A DNA stretch of 64,000 nt, taken from Epiperipatus broadwayi (lineage: Eukaryota; Onychophora; Udeonychophora; Euonychophora; Peripatidae). A program made the position numbers and the translations under genes. Below, in pieces: positions 45,740 to 59,639 of the stretch. The stretch covers positions 2,691,645-2,755,644 of the forward strand of contig JAQFVV010006313.1 of assembly GCA_028023455.1 (NCBI GenBank), read 5' to 3'. The notes beneath the pieces are model-generated. The model saw nothing but the letters and a program-made list of their open reading frames with translations, was not told the origin of the DNA and did no database searches. Numbering within the stretch: position 1 is the first letter of the stretch; each line of letters opens with the position of its first letter.

Positions 45740-47590
45740 GGTATGATAAAACTATTTTAGTCTCAAGTTTATTAAAGTGTTTTTGTAAGATAAAACTTTT
45801 TATAACTCTTTTTGTAACACTATTAATAATTTAAAAAGAAAATTAAGATCTCACAGCAGAAGTAATTGTGAAAACAGTAATGAAGTTGTGTTGTAAGTTT
45901 TTACAGTAACAGAAGATTATTGAGAAATTTGATTCTATTTTTTTAACTTAGTGTTTTAATGATTTATATGTGTTTGTTTATTTATTTATTACATTTAAAA
46001 TTCTAATATTTTTAATTAATAATTAATTACTTAGCTTATTAATTAATATTAGATAACTTTAATTTGATTAGATATATGCATAAATAATATACACAGATAT
46101 TTTTTATTTGCTTTAAATATTAAATTTGTATGTGATAATATACTTTTCCCATCTAAGAACTCTGCAATCTTTATAATAAGTGCTACAACCAAGTTTCATT
46201 AAATTATTGTAGTTTAAAATTTAAAAAATGTAAATTTGCTATATTTCAATTAATGTTTTATTAGTTTAATAATATTTATTATGTTATAAAAAGTAGATAA
46301 TGAAATTTTTTAATACTTTCATGGCAACAACAAGTTTATGATGTATTTCACTGCGTCTTGATTTGCAATGTAATACTGGAAATTGAATTTATTTATGATT
46401 ACTCATAGCTAAGGTCTTAATAATGTTAAATATTTTTTATAAAAAAATGTAAACATTATAATTTGAATGTGAAAAAATTAAACATTAAACAAAAGTTGTA
46501 TTTATAATAAACCACTTCATCAATTTTAATTGGATTTAAAAGTAGAAGTATGCATTTAAAAATAAAAAAAAGCTATAAGAAAAATATTTATTTATTTGAA
46601 AACAAAAAAGTGTAGAAACTATACTTTAGTGTTGTTGTTATGTAAAGATTTTGAAATATTTAATTTGAAAACAGACATTTTTTAATGAAATGCTGAATTA
46701 TAAATATAAATTATATCTTAACAAAAACTGAAATCAATACAGCTGAGAAACTGATATATTTTTAATATAGTTATTAAAAAATGTATCAATAATGAAAAAA
46801 AAAATTATTAAATAAATTTACGATAATCAATACTAAAATTGGCAAATGAAAATTTTATTAAGAAAACATCAAAAATTACAATGCAAAAAATTTAATTGAA
46901 ATTTTTATAGATAAAAAATATCAACAAAAGAATATGGTATGTATAGAAACTGCAAGTGTAAATGATAAAAAAAAAATGGCATTAAAATTACTTAATAATA
47001 ATTTAATAACTAAAAAAATAACACCAATATTTATTATAACCTAAACAATAAGCCTAAAAACAAAGATTAATAAAAATAATATTAATCACATCTAAAGAAT
47101 AAAAATTGAATTCAAATACAAAAGACGATTAAAGGAGTTCATTGATTTGTTATTATAACACAAATAGATTATGAAATTAAATAAACAAAAAAAGAAATAT
47201 ATAATGAAATAATATTTTAATTAATGTTAAAAAAAATTACAAAATTTTAGTTTAAAAGTAAAAGTTATTTTTAAAACAATTAGAAAATCTCTTATCCTAT
47301 GGCCTGACAACATTTGCATGCTTTTAAGAATTAGTTATATATTTTAATAAGTATATAACTTTTGCAAATATGTTAATTAATTAAAACTTCACTTGTTTTG
47401 GAAAATATACACCAAAAATAAACACTAAAAAAATTGCTAAAATTACTACTGAAATAAAACAATTTAATCAATAGATATATATAAAATATATGTAAAGACT
47501 ATCTAAAGGAAATATATACAAAAAATAACATCCAAACAAAAATACTTTTATGTAAAATTATTCTTATATTTGAACCAGAGGACTTTGTTT
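45740..47590. other. AT-rich intergenic stretch
   Basis: No gene or element recognised. Extremely A/T-rich between 46.4 and 47.5 kb. Confidence 0.5.
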
Positions 47591-47606
47591 GTATTTTATT
47601 ATTTGT

Positions 47607-47636
47607 ATATATATATATATGTGTGTGTGTGTGTAT
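47607..47636. repeat. Mixed TA/TG microsatellite
   Basis: About nine TA/TG dinucleotide steps each way. Confidence 0.85.
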
Positions 47637-47639
47637 TGA

Positions 47640-49170
47640 GATGGTATTTTTTTCATCGCATATGTAAATACATACATATTTAATTTCATAGTTAGTTTAG
47701 TTATTTCAATAGTTTATAAATAAAGTGTTATATATATATAATGTATTATCTTAATACGTAATCAATTAGTTTTTTTTGTTTATTTTGATTTTTTTAAAAT
47801 TTATTTCAATTGATTAAAGTTCAAGGTAAAATAGTTTTCTTGACTTATAATTTTTTTTTTTTTTAAAAATTATTGGAAAAAGATGGGTTGGAGGGAAATG
47901 AGAAAAAAAATCACAATTAAATTTTCTTGTTGATAATCAATCTAAATATCAAGTTGAAATTAAAAATCTTTCGATAATTAATCAAGAACTTTTAAATTTT
48001 AAATTTCTGAGAGAAAAATGGACAGACATTTAAGTGACAAGTTTTTACTAAAAATAACACAAAAGATAAAAATCCTGTATGGAAAATGAAATTAATTAAA
48101 AGTGCGAAAGGAAGGGGTATTAAAGAAGAAAAAGTATAAATTATGGAGTCTTCTTTTGTTTCGATTATTAAGAATTTTTCTTATTGAAAGTTATTGCTGA
48201 AAGTTGCTGTGAAAATTTACTTTGGCTAGATAGAATTAATCACTTTTCTCCCAGATAAAATTCTTGTCTGTTAGAGCCACACCTCATATCTGACAAAGAA
48301 TTTACATCTCTGGAAAGTGTGAAGTCAGTCCTAGCTGAGGGTGTTTCAATAAGAAAGAGGACTATGGTGACTCACACAAAAGCTACTAAAAATGTAAACC
48401 AGTGGACTTTATTCTTCTGATTGAATTCGATGGACTGATAGCTGCCCAGTACTTTGAAAACAGATGGTCAATGACAATTTAATCCATTATAACAGTGCAT
48501 TAATCAGTGGGTAATTATAAACTGTTTACAAGTTGAACTTTTTATCACTGTAATATAGTGAAATACAATTATAGACTCAACCAGTTTTGTTTTATGTGTA
48601 TAAGTGCTAGGCTATACATCTAATGGCACGCTCGTACCATGTGTGTGTAATCATATGGAAGAAAATTAATCTTCAGACATGCAATATTAGATTGGTATTA
48701 ATTTGCATACACTCAGGACTTAATCGTATTATGTGCCTGATATTTTAACTGAAAAATTGTTTGTACAAATTTAGTTTATATATTGCAGGGAAGAGAAAGT
48801 TTTTCATTTTTAACTACCCACAACTTTGAGTTATATTAATGTGAATATATGTAATAAATATATTAGTGATTTGTATATATGCCATCATGTAGAAGGAAAT
48901 TATTCTTCAGGTGAACTTATTTTAATAACAATAAATAGATCATTTGTATAGTAAATGATGTTTATGGTGAATTAGTTGCATCCAAACTAGTTATTGAAAA
49001 ATGCAATCATTGGAGCCTGTATTCAAATTTACTTCAGGGTTGAGAAACTATGGCATAAAATGTGACAACAAATCAGTCTAATTATTTTATTGGGAGTTAT
49101 TTATTACACTGATCTATTTTAATTTAACACAATAAAAAAATTACTTTTTATTTTAAACTTTATAATGAGC
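47640..49170. other. Intergenic stretch
   Basis: No gene recognised. 48.2-48.7 kb is less AT-rich (for example gagccacacctcatatctga, gctgcccagtact) but has no long frame or repeat partner in the window. Confidence 0.4.
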
Positions 49171-49281
49171 ATATATAATATGAGGGATTTGAACTCAGAC
49201 TTTCACACAACCCTCAACTCTCCATGCCATCTCGTATTGATTACCCACCTGATCATACAAATATTGAAAAGATAAATGATC

Positions 49282-49325
49282 ACCAATATATATATTTCAT
49301 GCTAAACCAGCAATCATCAGTTGGT
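49282..49325 (-). ncRNA. Type I hammerhead ribozyme, family E, intact
   Basis: Minus strand: ACCAA (49325-49321), CTGATGA (49320-49314), stem II TGCT-GGTTT-AGCA inside a T-T mismatch (49313-49299), GAA (49298-49296), stem III ATAT/ATAT from A15.1 at 49295 to U16.1 at 49288, A17 at 49287, TTGGT (49286-49282). Stem I 5 bp perfect. Cleavage triplet ends UA, an allowed NUH. All invariant residues present. Confidence 0.75.
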
Positions 49326-49338
49326 CCAGATTACTATT

Positions 49339-49425
<87 letters not shown>
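49339..49425. repeat. CA/TA compound microsatellite inside family E element
   Basis: Alternating CA and TA blocks occupying the same position as shorter CA/TA tracts in the copies at 26.3 and 41.5 kb, so the tract is part of the element and varies in length. Confidence 0.9.
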
Positions 49426-49428
<3 letters not shown>

Positions 49429-49669
49429 CAGTGCTCAGCTTTATATTAAGATAGCCAATCTTCCTACTTTAATAGACAGACTTTAAACTATTCCAACCCA
49501 CAACTCATCAGCCATCCATTTCATTGAAAATCTGATGATAGAATGTTCAAAGCCCACTGAAGAGTTGGGGTTGGAGTAGTTTCAAGCCTGTCCATGAAAA
49601 TATGAAGATTGAATATCTTCATATAAAGCTGAGCACTGATTGTATGTATGTGTGAGGATAGTAATCTGG

Positions 49670-49720
49670 GCCAACTGATGATTGCTGGTTTGTGTGAAAG
49701 TCTGAGTTTGAATCGCTTAT
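49670..49720 (+). ncRNA. Hammerhead motif, family E copy 4, truncated
   Basis: CCAA, CTGATGA (49675-49681) and the start of stem II remain; the sequence then jumps to gtgtgaaagtctgag, deleting the rest of the ribozyme. Confidence 0.5.
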
Positions 49721-50066
49721 ATTCTATTATAGATGTGCAGCTGTGTGTAAGCCTGTACAGTGTATTAATTTTTATATTTAAAATATAGTGTGTTAAAGGT
49801 CTGCCCATCCCTCATATATGTATGTAAATGCATTATTCTCCAGTACAACATGAGGGGTCAGAATGACTAAACAGTCAACATGGGTAGGATGACAATTTTG
49901 TCAATTACATGGGCTTTGAATGTTCAACCATCAGAATTTCAATGAAATGGATGGCTGAAGAGTTGTGGGTTGGAGTAGTTTAAAGCCTGTCCATTAAAGT
50001 ATGAAGATTGGCTATCTTAATATAAAGCTGAGCACTGATTGTATGAATGTGTGAGGATAGTAATCT

Positions 50067-50112
50067 GGAACAACCGATGATTTCTGGTTTAGCATGAAAT
50101 ATGTGCATTGGT
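50067..50112 (+). ncRNA. Hammerhead motif, family E copy 4, two changes
   Basis: CCGATGA (U4 to C, 50074-50080), stem II, GAA (50096-50098), stem III with U16.1 changed to C, A17, TTGGT. Inactive on both counts. Confidence 0.6.
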
Positions 50113-50260
50113 GATTATTTATCTTTTCAACATGTATATAATCAAGTGGATCAGCAATATGAGATGGCATTGAGAGTTGAGGGTTGTGTGAAGGTCTAAG
50201 ATTGAATCCCTTATATTACATCATATATGTGCATGTGGGTGTAAGCCTGTTTAGGGTATT

Positions 50261-50700
50261 AATTTACATATTTAAAATGAGCACATATAGTAAATGTGTG
50301 CTTCTGCTAGGCATTGCATAATACAATAATAAAGTGAATATCTACTTTAGTGAAGAAGGGGTGTCACATTTACTATAACAGTTCTTACTATTTAAATAAT
50401 CTAATTAATATATATATACTTTATAATTGTTTTCATTATACATATATCAATTAAATGCTTTTCAACAGATTTTGGTTTTAAACCACTAAACATCACATGA
50501 TGTGTAGAAAGTTTTTCTTTGTTTTAATAGCTTTTGGTTTTGTTAGTCAAGACTAAAGATTACATAAAACAGTTAAAATAACTGCATTACATATATTCAT
50601 TTGTTATCTGGAACAAATGTCTTTAACAATATAATAATTGAAACATTAAAATAATATTTATACATTTTTTTTAACAATACATAAATATTTAAATTAACAG
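50261..50700. other. AT-rich spacer
   Basis: Nothing recognisable. Confidence 0.4.
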
Positions 50701-50704
50701 TAAT

Positions 50705-50960
50705 TAGTAAACTCTCCAGACAGTAGTGTCATCCAGTACAAGCCTTAGAATTCAATAGAAGCATGAAGTAATCACTGATAAAAGCCACAAGCTAAAAACT
50801 AGCCTGGGAATATTGGATGAATAGGCACTAGATGGGAATTTTATGCACAAACGTTCATGCATCATTGATTTCAAAGGCTTGCATTGGGTAGGATTACTGT
50901 CAGGAAGGTTTGCTGCTGCTAATAATATAATAGTTTGTATGAGCATAGGAAATGGTGGTC
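50705..50960. repeat. Family C hammerhead element, copy 3
   Basis: aaactctccagacagtagtg, tactaagccacaagct-like and tgaataggcactagatggga match the 14.05-14.37 kb element. The left arm is shortened. A long TA run follows. Confidence 0.7.
50771..50812 (+). ncRNA. Hammerhead motif, family C copy 3, dead
   Basis: ATCA, CTGATAA (G8 to A), AAGC-CACAA-GCTA, AAA in place of GAA, CTAGCC (U16.1 to C), TGGGAA. Three invariant positions are lost. Confidence 0.6.
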
Positions 50961-50967
50961 ATGTAAT

Positions 50968-50969
<2 letters not shown>

Positions 50970-51051
<82 letters not shown>
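50970..51051. repeat. TA microsatellite
   Basis: About 80 bp of TA at the right end of the family C copy. Confidence 0.95.
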
Positions 51052-51054
<3 letters not shown>

Positions 51055-51059
51055 GCCCT

Positions 51060-52310
51060 TTTCTATAGGCCAGTAATAGTTTATAAAAGTCAATTACTAA
51101 AAAATTTTAAATTTAGAATATGTTCTTTTAATACATTAATTATATTAAGTCAATTATATCTTTAAAGTACAATTTGAGGCTAAAGTAAATACAAAGTATA
51201 TAAAATTATAGCGAATTGTTTGAGGATAGTTATATAAAGCTTAAAATATTGTTTCATATGGTTGTAAAAGCTGGCCATATTAAATAACACAGCTATAAAT
51301 AATTAAAAGTATATTTAAAAATCCGATTTTAATAGTTTAAAATGTATGATTTAATAAATGCTATATTTAGATTTGTAATCATATTTAAATAGTCAAAATT
51401 AATATAGTATATTTTTAAAATAAACATTGTGATGGTGAAAATTATATCTAATTCTATATTTTCTAAATTATTCTTCCAAATTTTTTATAATTATTTTAGA
51501 TAATATAATAAGTGTATCAATTTTATAAATCTGGGCAGAGAAGTAGATTGAAAATCATCTGTCAAAGTTATTAATCACGTGATTTCTTAATGTATACTAT
51601 CACACACATGCTTGTTTGAAATAATAACAAAGTTTAAAATATTTTAAAAGTTATATTATAGAATTGGATAGAATTGTTGCCTATCATAAAAGTAAATAGT
51701 ATTAAACATTAAGTTAACTATCGTATGTAATGTTTTAAGTAATGTAATAAAGACGAATACAGTTATAATATAAAAATTAAATATTTTATTTAAATAAAAA
51801 TAGATAAATTGAATATTAGGAAATGTAATAAGTTATTAAATGTTATTTTAAAAGTTATTTTAAATGTTTAAATAGTTTTAATAAAATAATAATTTATTTA
51901 AAAGTAATATTTTAAATAATATTTTAAGTTCATTATGTCATAATTTTTTATTTTCAAATATAATTCTGCTATAAACTAAAAATATGTAAATTTGTTCTCA
52001 AGTTAAAGTGGAAATTAACCAATAGGAATAGGTATTTTTACAGACGATAAATATCGTCGTAACTAAGTTATAAGGGGAGATTAATAATGTATTGAAACCG
52101 GAGAAAGTCAATTTTTTTTTTTTGGGTACTTTTTTATTGTTTATTTTGCAAAAACTAATTGATAATTTTAAAGTGTTTTTTTTTTTTTTTTGCAAAGGAA
52201 AGTTTTAGAAAAAAAATTATATATTTAGAAAATTTGTGGAGATGATTTTCTAATTTTTAAAGTACTTACCAGTCACATTTTATCTAAAAGTTTAACCTAA
52301 CTTCACAATT
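51060..52310. other. AT-rich intergenic stretch
   Basis: No gene or element recognised. Confidence 0.5.
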
Positions 52311-52317
52311 AAAAAAA

Positions 52318-52512
52318 ATGGATATACTACGAAATAAAATGGATATAAATTGTAATGCTGAAGAAATATTTGAATATTTATTGATACAGCTTTATTTATG
52401 CATAACCGGAGAACTTTTTTTGGTACATAAAAAACCACAGCTCGGACATCATATGGAGTCTAATGAAAAAATTGGAGATGCATTATTATTTATAAGCTTA
52501 TTCAAGATTTAG
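52318..52512 (+). CDS. Unrecognised small ORF
   Basis: 64 codons, ATG in an A-rich context (aaaaaaaATGG). The middle has balanced composition: AEEIFEYLLIQLYLCITGEL, then FLVHKKPQLGHHMESNEKIG. An amphipathic helix is plausible for residues 14-30. No family recognised. Could be a first exon or chance. Confidence 0.2.
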   Translation: MDILRNKMDINCNAEEIFEYLLIQLYLCITGELFLVHKKPQLGHHMESNEKIGDALLFISLFKI

Positions 52513-52519
52513 TTTTAAA

Positions 52520-55500
52520 TAGTAATAAGACAATTATATTTCATGGATTATTTTATATAATATGATATTCAAAGGAGTAAAATGTTATATCCTTTCTGAA
52601 GGTAACATTTTTAAAAAAATATTTTTCAAGAATTAAATAAAGAACCCAGGAAAATATGTTACAGAAGCGTTTTGGTATTAAAATATCCGGTCTTCGAATT
52701 ATTTAAAATGTACTTGGAAAAGATTTGTTCAAAAGTATTTGAAGTTTTTATTTTAAAAGAGATTTATAAAAAATACCAAATGAAAGTTTAAATGTATCAA
52801 GAAAAAAACAGAAATAAAAAGTGAACACATAGATGAATAAAAAAAATGGATCCATGGAAATACGAATAGTACTTAAAAGTTCATCGAATATTTTTAAAGT
52901 TAAATTAGATGGATTGATGCATCGGATACGCAGAGAATATTGGTAGAGAAGATTAAGAAGCTTCACAGGATTATTTAATAATTATCGTCTTAAATTAAAA
53001 TTAAGGATTATTTTCTAAATTTTACTAAATGGATTAATAATTATTTTATTTTAAACTTTAACGCGCTTGGAGAAGAACATTTTTAAAAACTCTAGAGAAA
53101 ATAATAAACATTTTGGATTTATCAGGAACTATCATCAAGAAAATATGTAACTATAGTTTTGTTTCTTTTTATTTTGTTAACCTAGTTTAAATCTAAATTT
53201 TTTATATAAGATTAGGAAAAACATAAAAACATTAATTTATTAATATTAAAATTTTATAATATAACAATCTAATAATTTAGCTAAAAAATATTTTAATATA
53301 AAGTGTATGGGTGTGAATTTTGTTTATATCTGCAATGCTCAAGTGGACAAAGGAATCCTACTGAACACGATGACTAGATAAAGGTTATTGGTAATAATAA
53401 TAACTATTAATAATTTTATAATGTATATTTTTTTTGTGTTTTTTTAGATCATCTATGAAGTATAAAAGTTTTTTTTTTACTTATATGTACCACATTTCAT
53501 ACAACATTTTAAAAAAAAAACATTATGAGATAGGATTGATTTGAAAATATGCATACAACAATTTTTTTATTATTTATTAGTGATATAATCCAACATAATA
53601 AATAATTATGTGATTCTTTTAAAATTTTTATGATATGGGATATTCAAATATTGTCTAAATAGATTGTATATGATTAGACATATAGAATAATGAAGTGGAC
53701 AGACTTTTCTTGTGGAACAGCTAGATTGTTTAACTCTTAATGAATTTTATTTATTGTTTTTGTAAATGCAGATAGTCATTTATCGATGTAAGATGTAGAA
53801 AAATCTTGAGAAATAATGTTGAGATAGTGGCTTGGAAGTACTATAGTTAGCAGGAAACCAAGATGATATATTTGTTTTAAGAAATAGGATGTTATAAGAA
53901 ATGGAAATAATATTTAGTCTTTATGTGGTTATCAGCATAGTTAACATAGCCCTATGACTGATACATATTTTATTTGGACAGTGTTTATATTACTTTAAAT
54001 ATTTGATGTTCTAATAAAGCTGAAGAAATAGCTTTAACATCGTCCCTGTACTAGAGGATATTAGGCAGATAAATGTTCCACCTCTTCGCACTGTGCCATG
54101 ATTTTGAGATATGTTAAGAATAATATTCTAGTTTTCTTCCTTAATCCTATGCATCTGTTTTCGCTATCTTTATTTCATGTAACTGCATCGTTTAGTAAGA
54201 TATGTTTAAGAGAAATGATAAATAATTTAGAACTAAGGTTGTGCTATCGTTTTGTGTATAAGATTAGTTTATTTGCTTATAAGGAGCAGAATATTATAAC
54301 TTAAAATTGAAGATACAAAGTATCCTAAGGAAAGAAAGAATCATAGAATATAGTTTGAATTTTATTTTGGAAATGAAATATAAACTTTTTAAAATAAAGT
54401 ATCTAAACAAAGATATTTTCTTTAAAGTGATAATAATTTTAAATGCTTTAATATTTTTTTTAAGAGAAAATAAGTATTGCATATTTTAAAATACAATAGT
54501 ACAAAGTAAATTATGTAAACAATATGCATAGTATATTTTTTGTTTATTGATTAACAGACATGTATTGATGATTAAACTTATATCATACTAAAGTAGGGCT
54601 TAAAGAAGAATATATTATGGTTAGTAAACATTGTGTGATAAATACTAAAATCTAGTACTGAATTTTGGATAATATTTTGTGTAACATCTTTGACTTTGCA
54701 AGATGAAATTTTTTTTTTAATATTTTGAGAAATCCATACTCATTATAAAATTTTGTTTTCTATAGAATGTTTTCTAAGTATGAATTTTTAAAATAAGATA
54801 GTTTAATAATATTAAGGATAAAATGCTGTTGCTAATAAAATAGATAAATATACTTGTAATAAGTTAGCCATGATGAGAAACCAAATAATAACATTTTTTT
54901 TAAATTTTGTCCTAAATTTAAATAAAGATGTAATTGAAATATAAATTATTTTTTTTATAACCTGGTAGATCAAACTGTAAAGTAAAAATGTTAAGGATAA
55001 CCACTGTAAATAATGTAAATAAATTGTTATTTATTTGTTGTTAGTAATAAATTTTGTTAAATTTTGTTATTTCAAAAATTTTGTATCCGAGTTATTTATT
55101 TCTCCACATCGCTGCATGAAAACATGATATATGCATAATAATCGAAACAAATATATAATTTTGCACAAAAAGATAAATAGAGAATTATTTAAGAATTTAA
55201 ATATTTTGTTGGTATTCATTATAATTAGATAATCATAATCTTACATTATTTTATTGGTCATAAATCAGTTATCACAATATTATATTAAATTATATGCTAT
55301 CAGTTGCCACACATATTTTGTTTGTCAGTTTATTAAAATGCTACCACGTATTTATTATATCATTACATGAAGAATATTATTATTGTTATTTATTATTATT
55401 AGTTTAAGTGTAGTAGATTATGACATAAAATCCTTTCTCATATTTTACTACCATATTTTAAAATTAACTTAGAATAAATTTTATGAATCTGAGATTATTT

Positions 55501-56860
55501 TATCGAGCTAGATTATTATTAAATAGAAGATTAAGATTTAATTATTAGTTTAATCTTAGTGAGTAGAAGTTATTAAAGTCATAAGAATACTATGAGTTTG
55601 TTATTTGAAATAGTAATAAGGGGGGATAGTGTTCTTATGCCATTGAGGTAGTATCCTGTAGGATATTGGCTCAATGTAATCTATCTTGTCACCTGTATTT
55701 TCACTTCAAGTCTCATGAAAATATTAAATATTTATTTAATTTATTTTTTATAAACTGAACCTTATTCGTATTTAAAATTTGAGCTAGTGAAATATTTTAA
55801 TTTTAATATTGAGTATTTTAGTTATTAATTATTAACTGAGATAGAACCCATTTTATTTTATACCATATACTATTCAGAAGTGAGGATGCACGAGAGCAAG
55901 GTCAGAATATATATATATATAGTTTGATAGAACTAGTAAAAATTTCACGATCTTCTACCAAATGACTTGATTGTAATGGCTGGTATTTAATATGCTTGTC
56001 CCTTGTGTTCAAATTTATTGCAAAATGAGATTATATAATTTCATTTTTCTTTTTATTATTGTCTAATATTTTGGTTTATTTCCCTTCTCTTTCTTTTATA
56101 TATTAGTTTTTCTCTGCTTCCAAACACTAAGTCAAATAAACTGTGCTTAACTTAAAGATGAAAACCAACATCACATCACATAAAGTATAGTGAGATAAAT
56201 AAAAAACTAATAATTATTATTTGTTTTTCTTGTTAAATAACCCTAAAGATTATTTTGGTTTAATTGAAGGATTTATTTAATTTCTTTTAAATTAATTATA
56301 GGATATAATAAGATGAATACATTTTTTTTTTCATTTTCTAAGACAGATATGCAACTGAAAAGAAATTCAATTGGCTAAGAAAAAAATTAGAACTGCCAGA
56401 AAGACTTTATTTTAAAGAACTGCTGTAATGATAGCAAGTGTATAATAAAATAATAAAATTTGTTTTATTTTTTTTTACTGTTAAACATATAACGAAAACG
56501 AAAACTTTTCTTTTAAAAGGAGAGAACATAAAGATAAAGAAGGAAGTTAAATTGAGACTTCTCTTAAATATTTTAAGTTGCAATATTATCAAGTGTTAAC
56601 AACAAAAATGTGTAGCTAAATTTTAACTCATCTGTTCAAGTCTCCTAACTATTGGTCTAGCTGCCGATAATCTTGCACAAAATCTACAATTGAAATGCAT
56701 AGGAATTATTGTTAACTATAACAACATTTATGTTTAGCCTTGAATAAAGTTTTATACTCATAATTTTAACATGTATGGCAGTGTTGTGAAAGTACGAAAC
56801 AAAGTACCATATTTAACTTTGGATAAATTTTGCTTTCATGAACTTCAGCACGCATGAGAG
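52520..56860. other. AT-rich intergenic stretch, 4.3 kb
   Basis: No gene, RNA or repeat recognised. Short frames at 52.75, 54.1 and 54.3 kb are AT-biased. A TA run lies at 55907-55921. Confidence 0.45.
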
Positions 56861-56861
56861 T

Positions 56862-56862
56862 G

Positions 56863-56938
<76 letters not shown>
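56862..56938. repeat. TA microsatellite with TCCACA interruption
   Basis: Two TA runs split by ccac near 56898. Confidence 0.9.
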
Positions 56939-56939
<1 letters not shown>

Positions 56940-56940
<1 letters not shown>

Positions 56941-59235
56941 TGGAAACTTGGGATATAGTGTTCTATATCCATGATTTTGACACTTTGAATGTTACATATG
57001 TGTGCAATGTAATGTTGTTTTAATCCTTTATGTGCTATTATCCGGACAACAAAGAATTAATTATGTGTTCCCTCTGAACTTATAATACAAATGATAGTGT
57101 GTGTTATTCTCTTAAAATTACAATGCTCTAACAATCATTCTTTATACTCGATATTCGTAAATTAAATATAGTAAAACATTTCAATTTTGGAATAATCACT
57201 AAAACAAAAACATGAAATTTCATTAACTTACGAGGATAATTTGATTTAAATATATATGCTAACTCTCAACTATCACAAATTCTCACAGAACCTATGTAAA
57301 AATCAACTAACTTATGGGTATTCCTTATAAATGGAGATCAAGCATTGTATAATCAACTTTTAAGATTTTATGTTGTTTAAAAAGAAAGAAATACTTATTT
57401 GTCATTAAATTTTTAAAAGTATGCTATTAATTTATTGGCTAATAGTCAATGGATTTAAATAACATGTATTTGAACCTAGTGTAGTAATTTAATGAATATG
57501 CATTTTATGTTTTTATTGTATTTATGTTATCTTGTAAATTTATAAAGTTCACAGTATATATATAATTTATGTGTAAAATAATTATTTGTTAACTTGTGTA
57601 CAGGGTCTGATGAGAGACAATTTAGTAAACAGTGCTTGTGGAAAAGTCTCATGGTTCATACAATAAATCTATAATGTATTATTATAATATGGTTTAATCA
57701 TGAATGTCTTGTTAGGGTTCTGTCTCATACTCATTTTATAATACTAGGTAATATTTTTATATCATTTAGTATATGGTCAGCAATTAGATCTAGATTATTT
57801 CCTGTAATAGAATTTTTATTACATCTTTTGGTCTTGAATTATACTTGTAAAACAACATGTGCCTTTCAATTTAGTATATTAATGAGGGTGATTTGTTTCT
57901 AATTTATCCAGGAAGTAAGTGTCCATATTATATTTTTGTATCATTCTGTGTTGATAGTTAATCCATAAAATAATTATTACTATTGGTTTGTATATCCTTT
58001 AAGTTTATTTCAATGCTGGTGATTAATCCACTGAACATTCTGTAATTATGCTGTTACTCTGATGATGGTTAAAAAACCTACAGGGTACTTACTGCTCATT
58101 ATTTTTTGCATGGATGAACACATCCACAGGTATATTATTGATCCTCATTATACAAATGTATGTTTGAGTAGAGTCTCCATACATTATTATACTTACATTA
58201 TATCACTCTTCTTAATGCTTGTTAAATATGTTCTGTTATCAATCATAAAAGGGCATTAAGTGATTTATGGTCACAATTTATTATAGGTCAATGATATGAT
58301 ATCCCAACTCAGCTAACATGGAGTTTAAATTTATTTTAACTTCAGATCTTATTATAGTCAAATTTCATAAATTTATCAATTCCAATTGTTGTCATTGTTA
58401 TTATAATTTTGGTATAAGAGCATTGGTTCTGGTTTTGACATATTGGAGGTGCCATTCACTGAACTTGAATCTCTCTTGACCCCATAAGCATAAACATTAA
58501 TACATTTGTAATAAAATTTTAGATTGTATTATCTGAAACTTGTGCACATGTCCATGCACAGAAATAAGTACATATAATAGCATTTTATTTTATTTTATTT
58601 ACTTACCCAATTAATATACATTGACCATGTAGAACAATTATATGTAATGTTATTTAGTTTATGTAAAATTATGAATATTTTTAATCAATTACTATTTTCA
58701 TATTTATTGAGTCATAAATAAATAGGTCAGGGAGATGCAGCAAGACTCTAATAAATAATAGAAAGGTTCTTAATTTGTGTAAAATATATCACTAATTTAA
58801 AGGATTATTAATGCATAGTTTTCACAGATATAGATTATAAATAATAATTAGAATTGGATTGAATTAGATCAATAATGAGACAGAGAACGAAATACACTAA
58901 ATTAATTATACATTTATTTACAATTGGAATAAAATTGACAATATTTTACAGCATTTTAGTGTAGAATGTATGAAGACATTGGGTAGATAAGCGAACACAT
59001 TTTCTTTTTATACTGAATTCAAAATATATTTATATAAGTAAACATTAAAATTTTGCATAGATGAGTTTAACATATGTCCATATTATGAATTGCTTTACAA
59101 CTAATACATAAATAGTTGCTATGTTATGTCTATAAATCTCATTATGCCAAATGGTTGTTATATAAGTAATTATATTGAGCCTTGATTAGTCTAAAAATTC
59201 ATTATTTATTGCAAACAATATCATTTAACAATGAG
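56940..59235. other. AT-rich intergenic stretch
   Basis: No gene recognised. An isolated ctgatgatggttaaaaaacc at 58060-58079 resembles a hammerhead 5' core plus stem II, but no GAAA follows (see rejected items). Confidence 0.45.
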
Positions 59236-59239
59236 CACA

Positions 59240-59620
59240 TAAACCACCTCAAGTAACGATCGATCGAACATGGCTTTCTAGAGAAAATTTCAGATCAATG
59301 CTGAAAGTGCTGTATAAAGGTGGTAGAGTTGGCTGCCTAAGATTTTCCCAATGTGCTATAGCACAGGTAAATGACAATAGGAAAACTTGCTCTGCAGTTG
59401 GATGATTAACTCCAGGGTTCTTGCGACCAATGCCGGCACCCTGTAACCAATCACCATGCTGCGTGAAAAGGAACATTGTGTTCAGGAATGGCGGGGACTT
59501 ACGTGCTAACCTGGCCTTGGCTGAGGCTTCACTATTGCTCTATCCTATAAGAGAAGATGTGCTGGGGACACCATGGCTCCATATTAATATACGTATCATA
59601 TGTATAGCAGCAAGATGAGA
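59240..59620. other. GC-richer island of unknown nature
   Basis: About 380 bp with much higher GC than anything nearby (for example aatgccggcaccctgtaacc, aatggcggggacttacgtgc). Open frames cross it on both strands (59249-59476 minus, 59421-59618 plus) and neither matches a known family. tgtataaagg near 59311 is TATA-like, and the minus strand has a donor-like acGTAAGT near 59498. It may be an exon or promoter of a host gene, or an LTR or other repeat. Confidence 0.4.
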
Positions 59621-59639
59621 ATAAATTTAATAAAATAAT

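Larger units (their letters stand above)
49180..50260. repeat. Family E hammerhead element, copy 4, three-armed
   Basis: One minus-oriented unit (49180-49540) followed by two plus-oriented units (49541-49800 and about 49905-50255). Landmarks: gggatttgaactcagacttt at 49183 against its mirror near 50190; gagttg(t)gg(g)ttggagtagttt twice in plus orientation, at 49562 and 49960. It contains a hammerhead on each unit, one of them intact. The second plus unit preserves more of the end than the first. Confidence 0.8.

Noticed and set aside
54098-54489. Overlapping open frames on both strands
   Set aside because: Lys/Ile/Phe/Leu-rich composition typical of AT-rich noise; no motif.
58060-58095. CTGATGA-TGGTT-AAAA-AACC, hammerhead-like
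   Set aside because: No GAA after stem II, no valid A15.1-U16.1 pair and no stem I; not in a recognised repeat.
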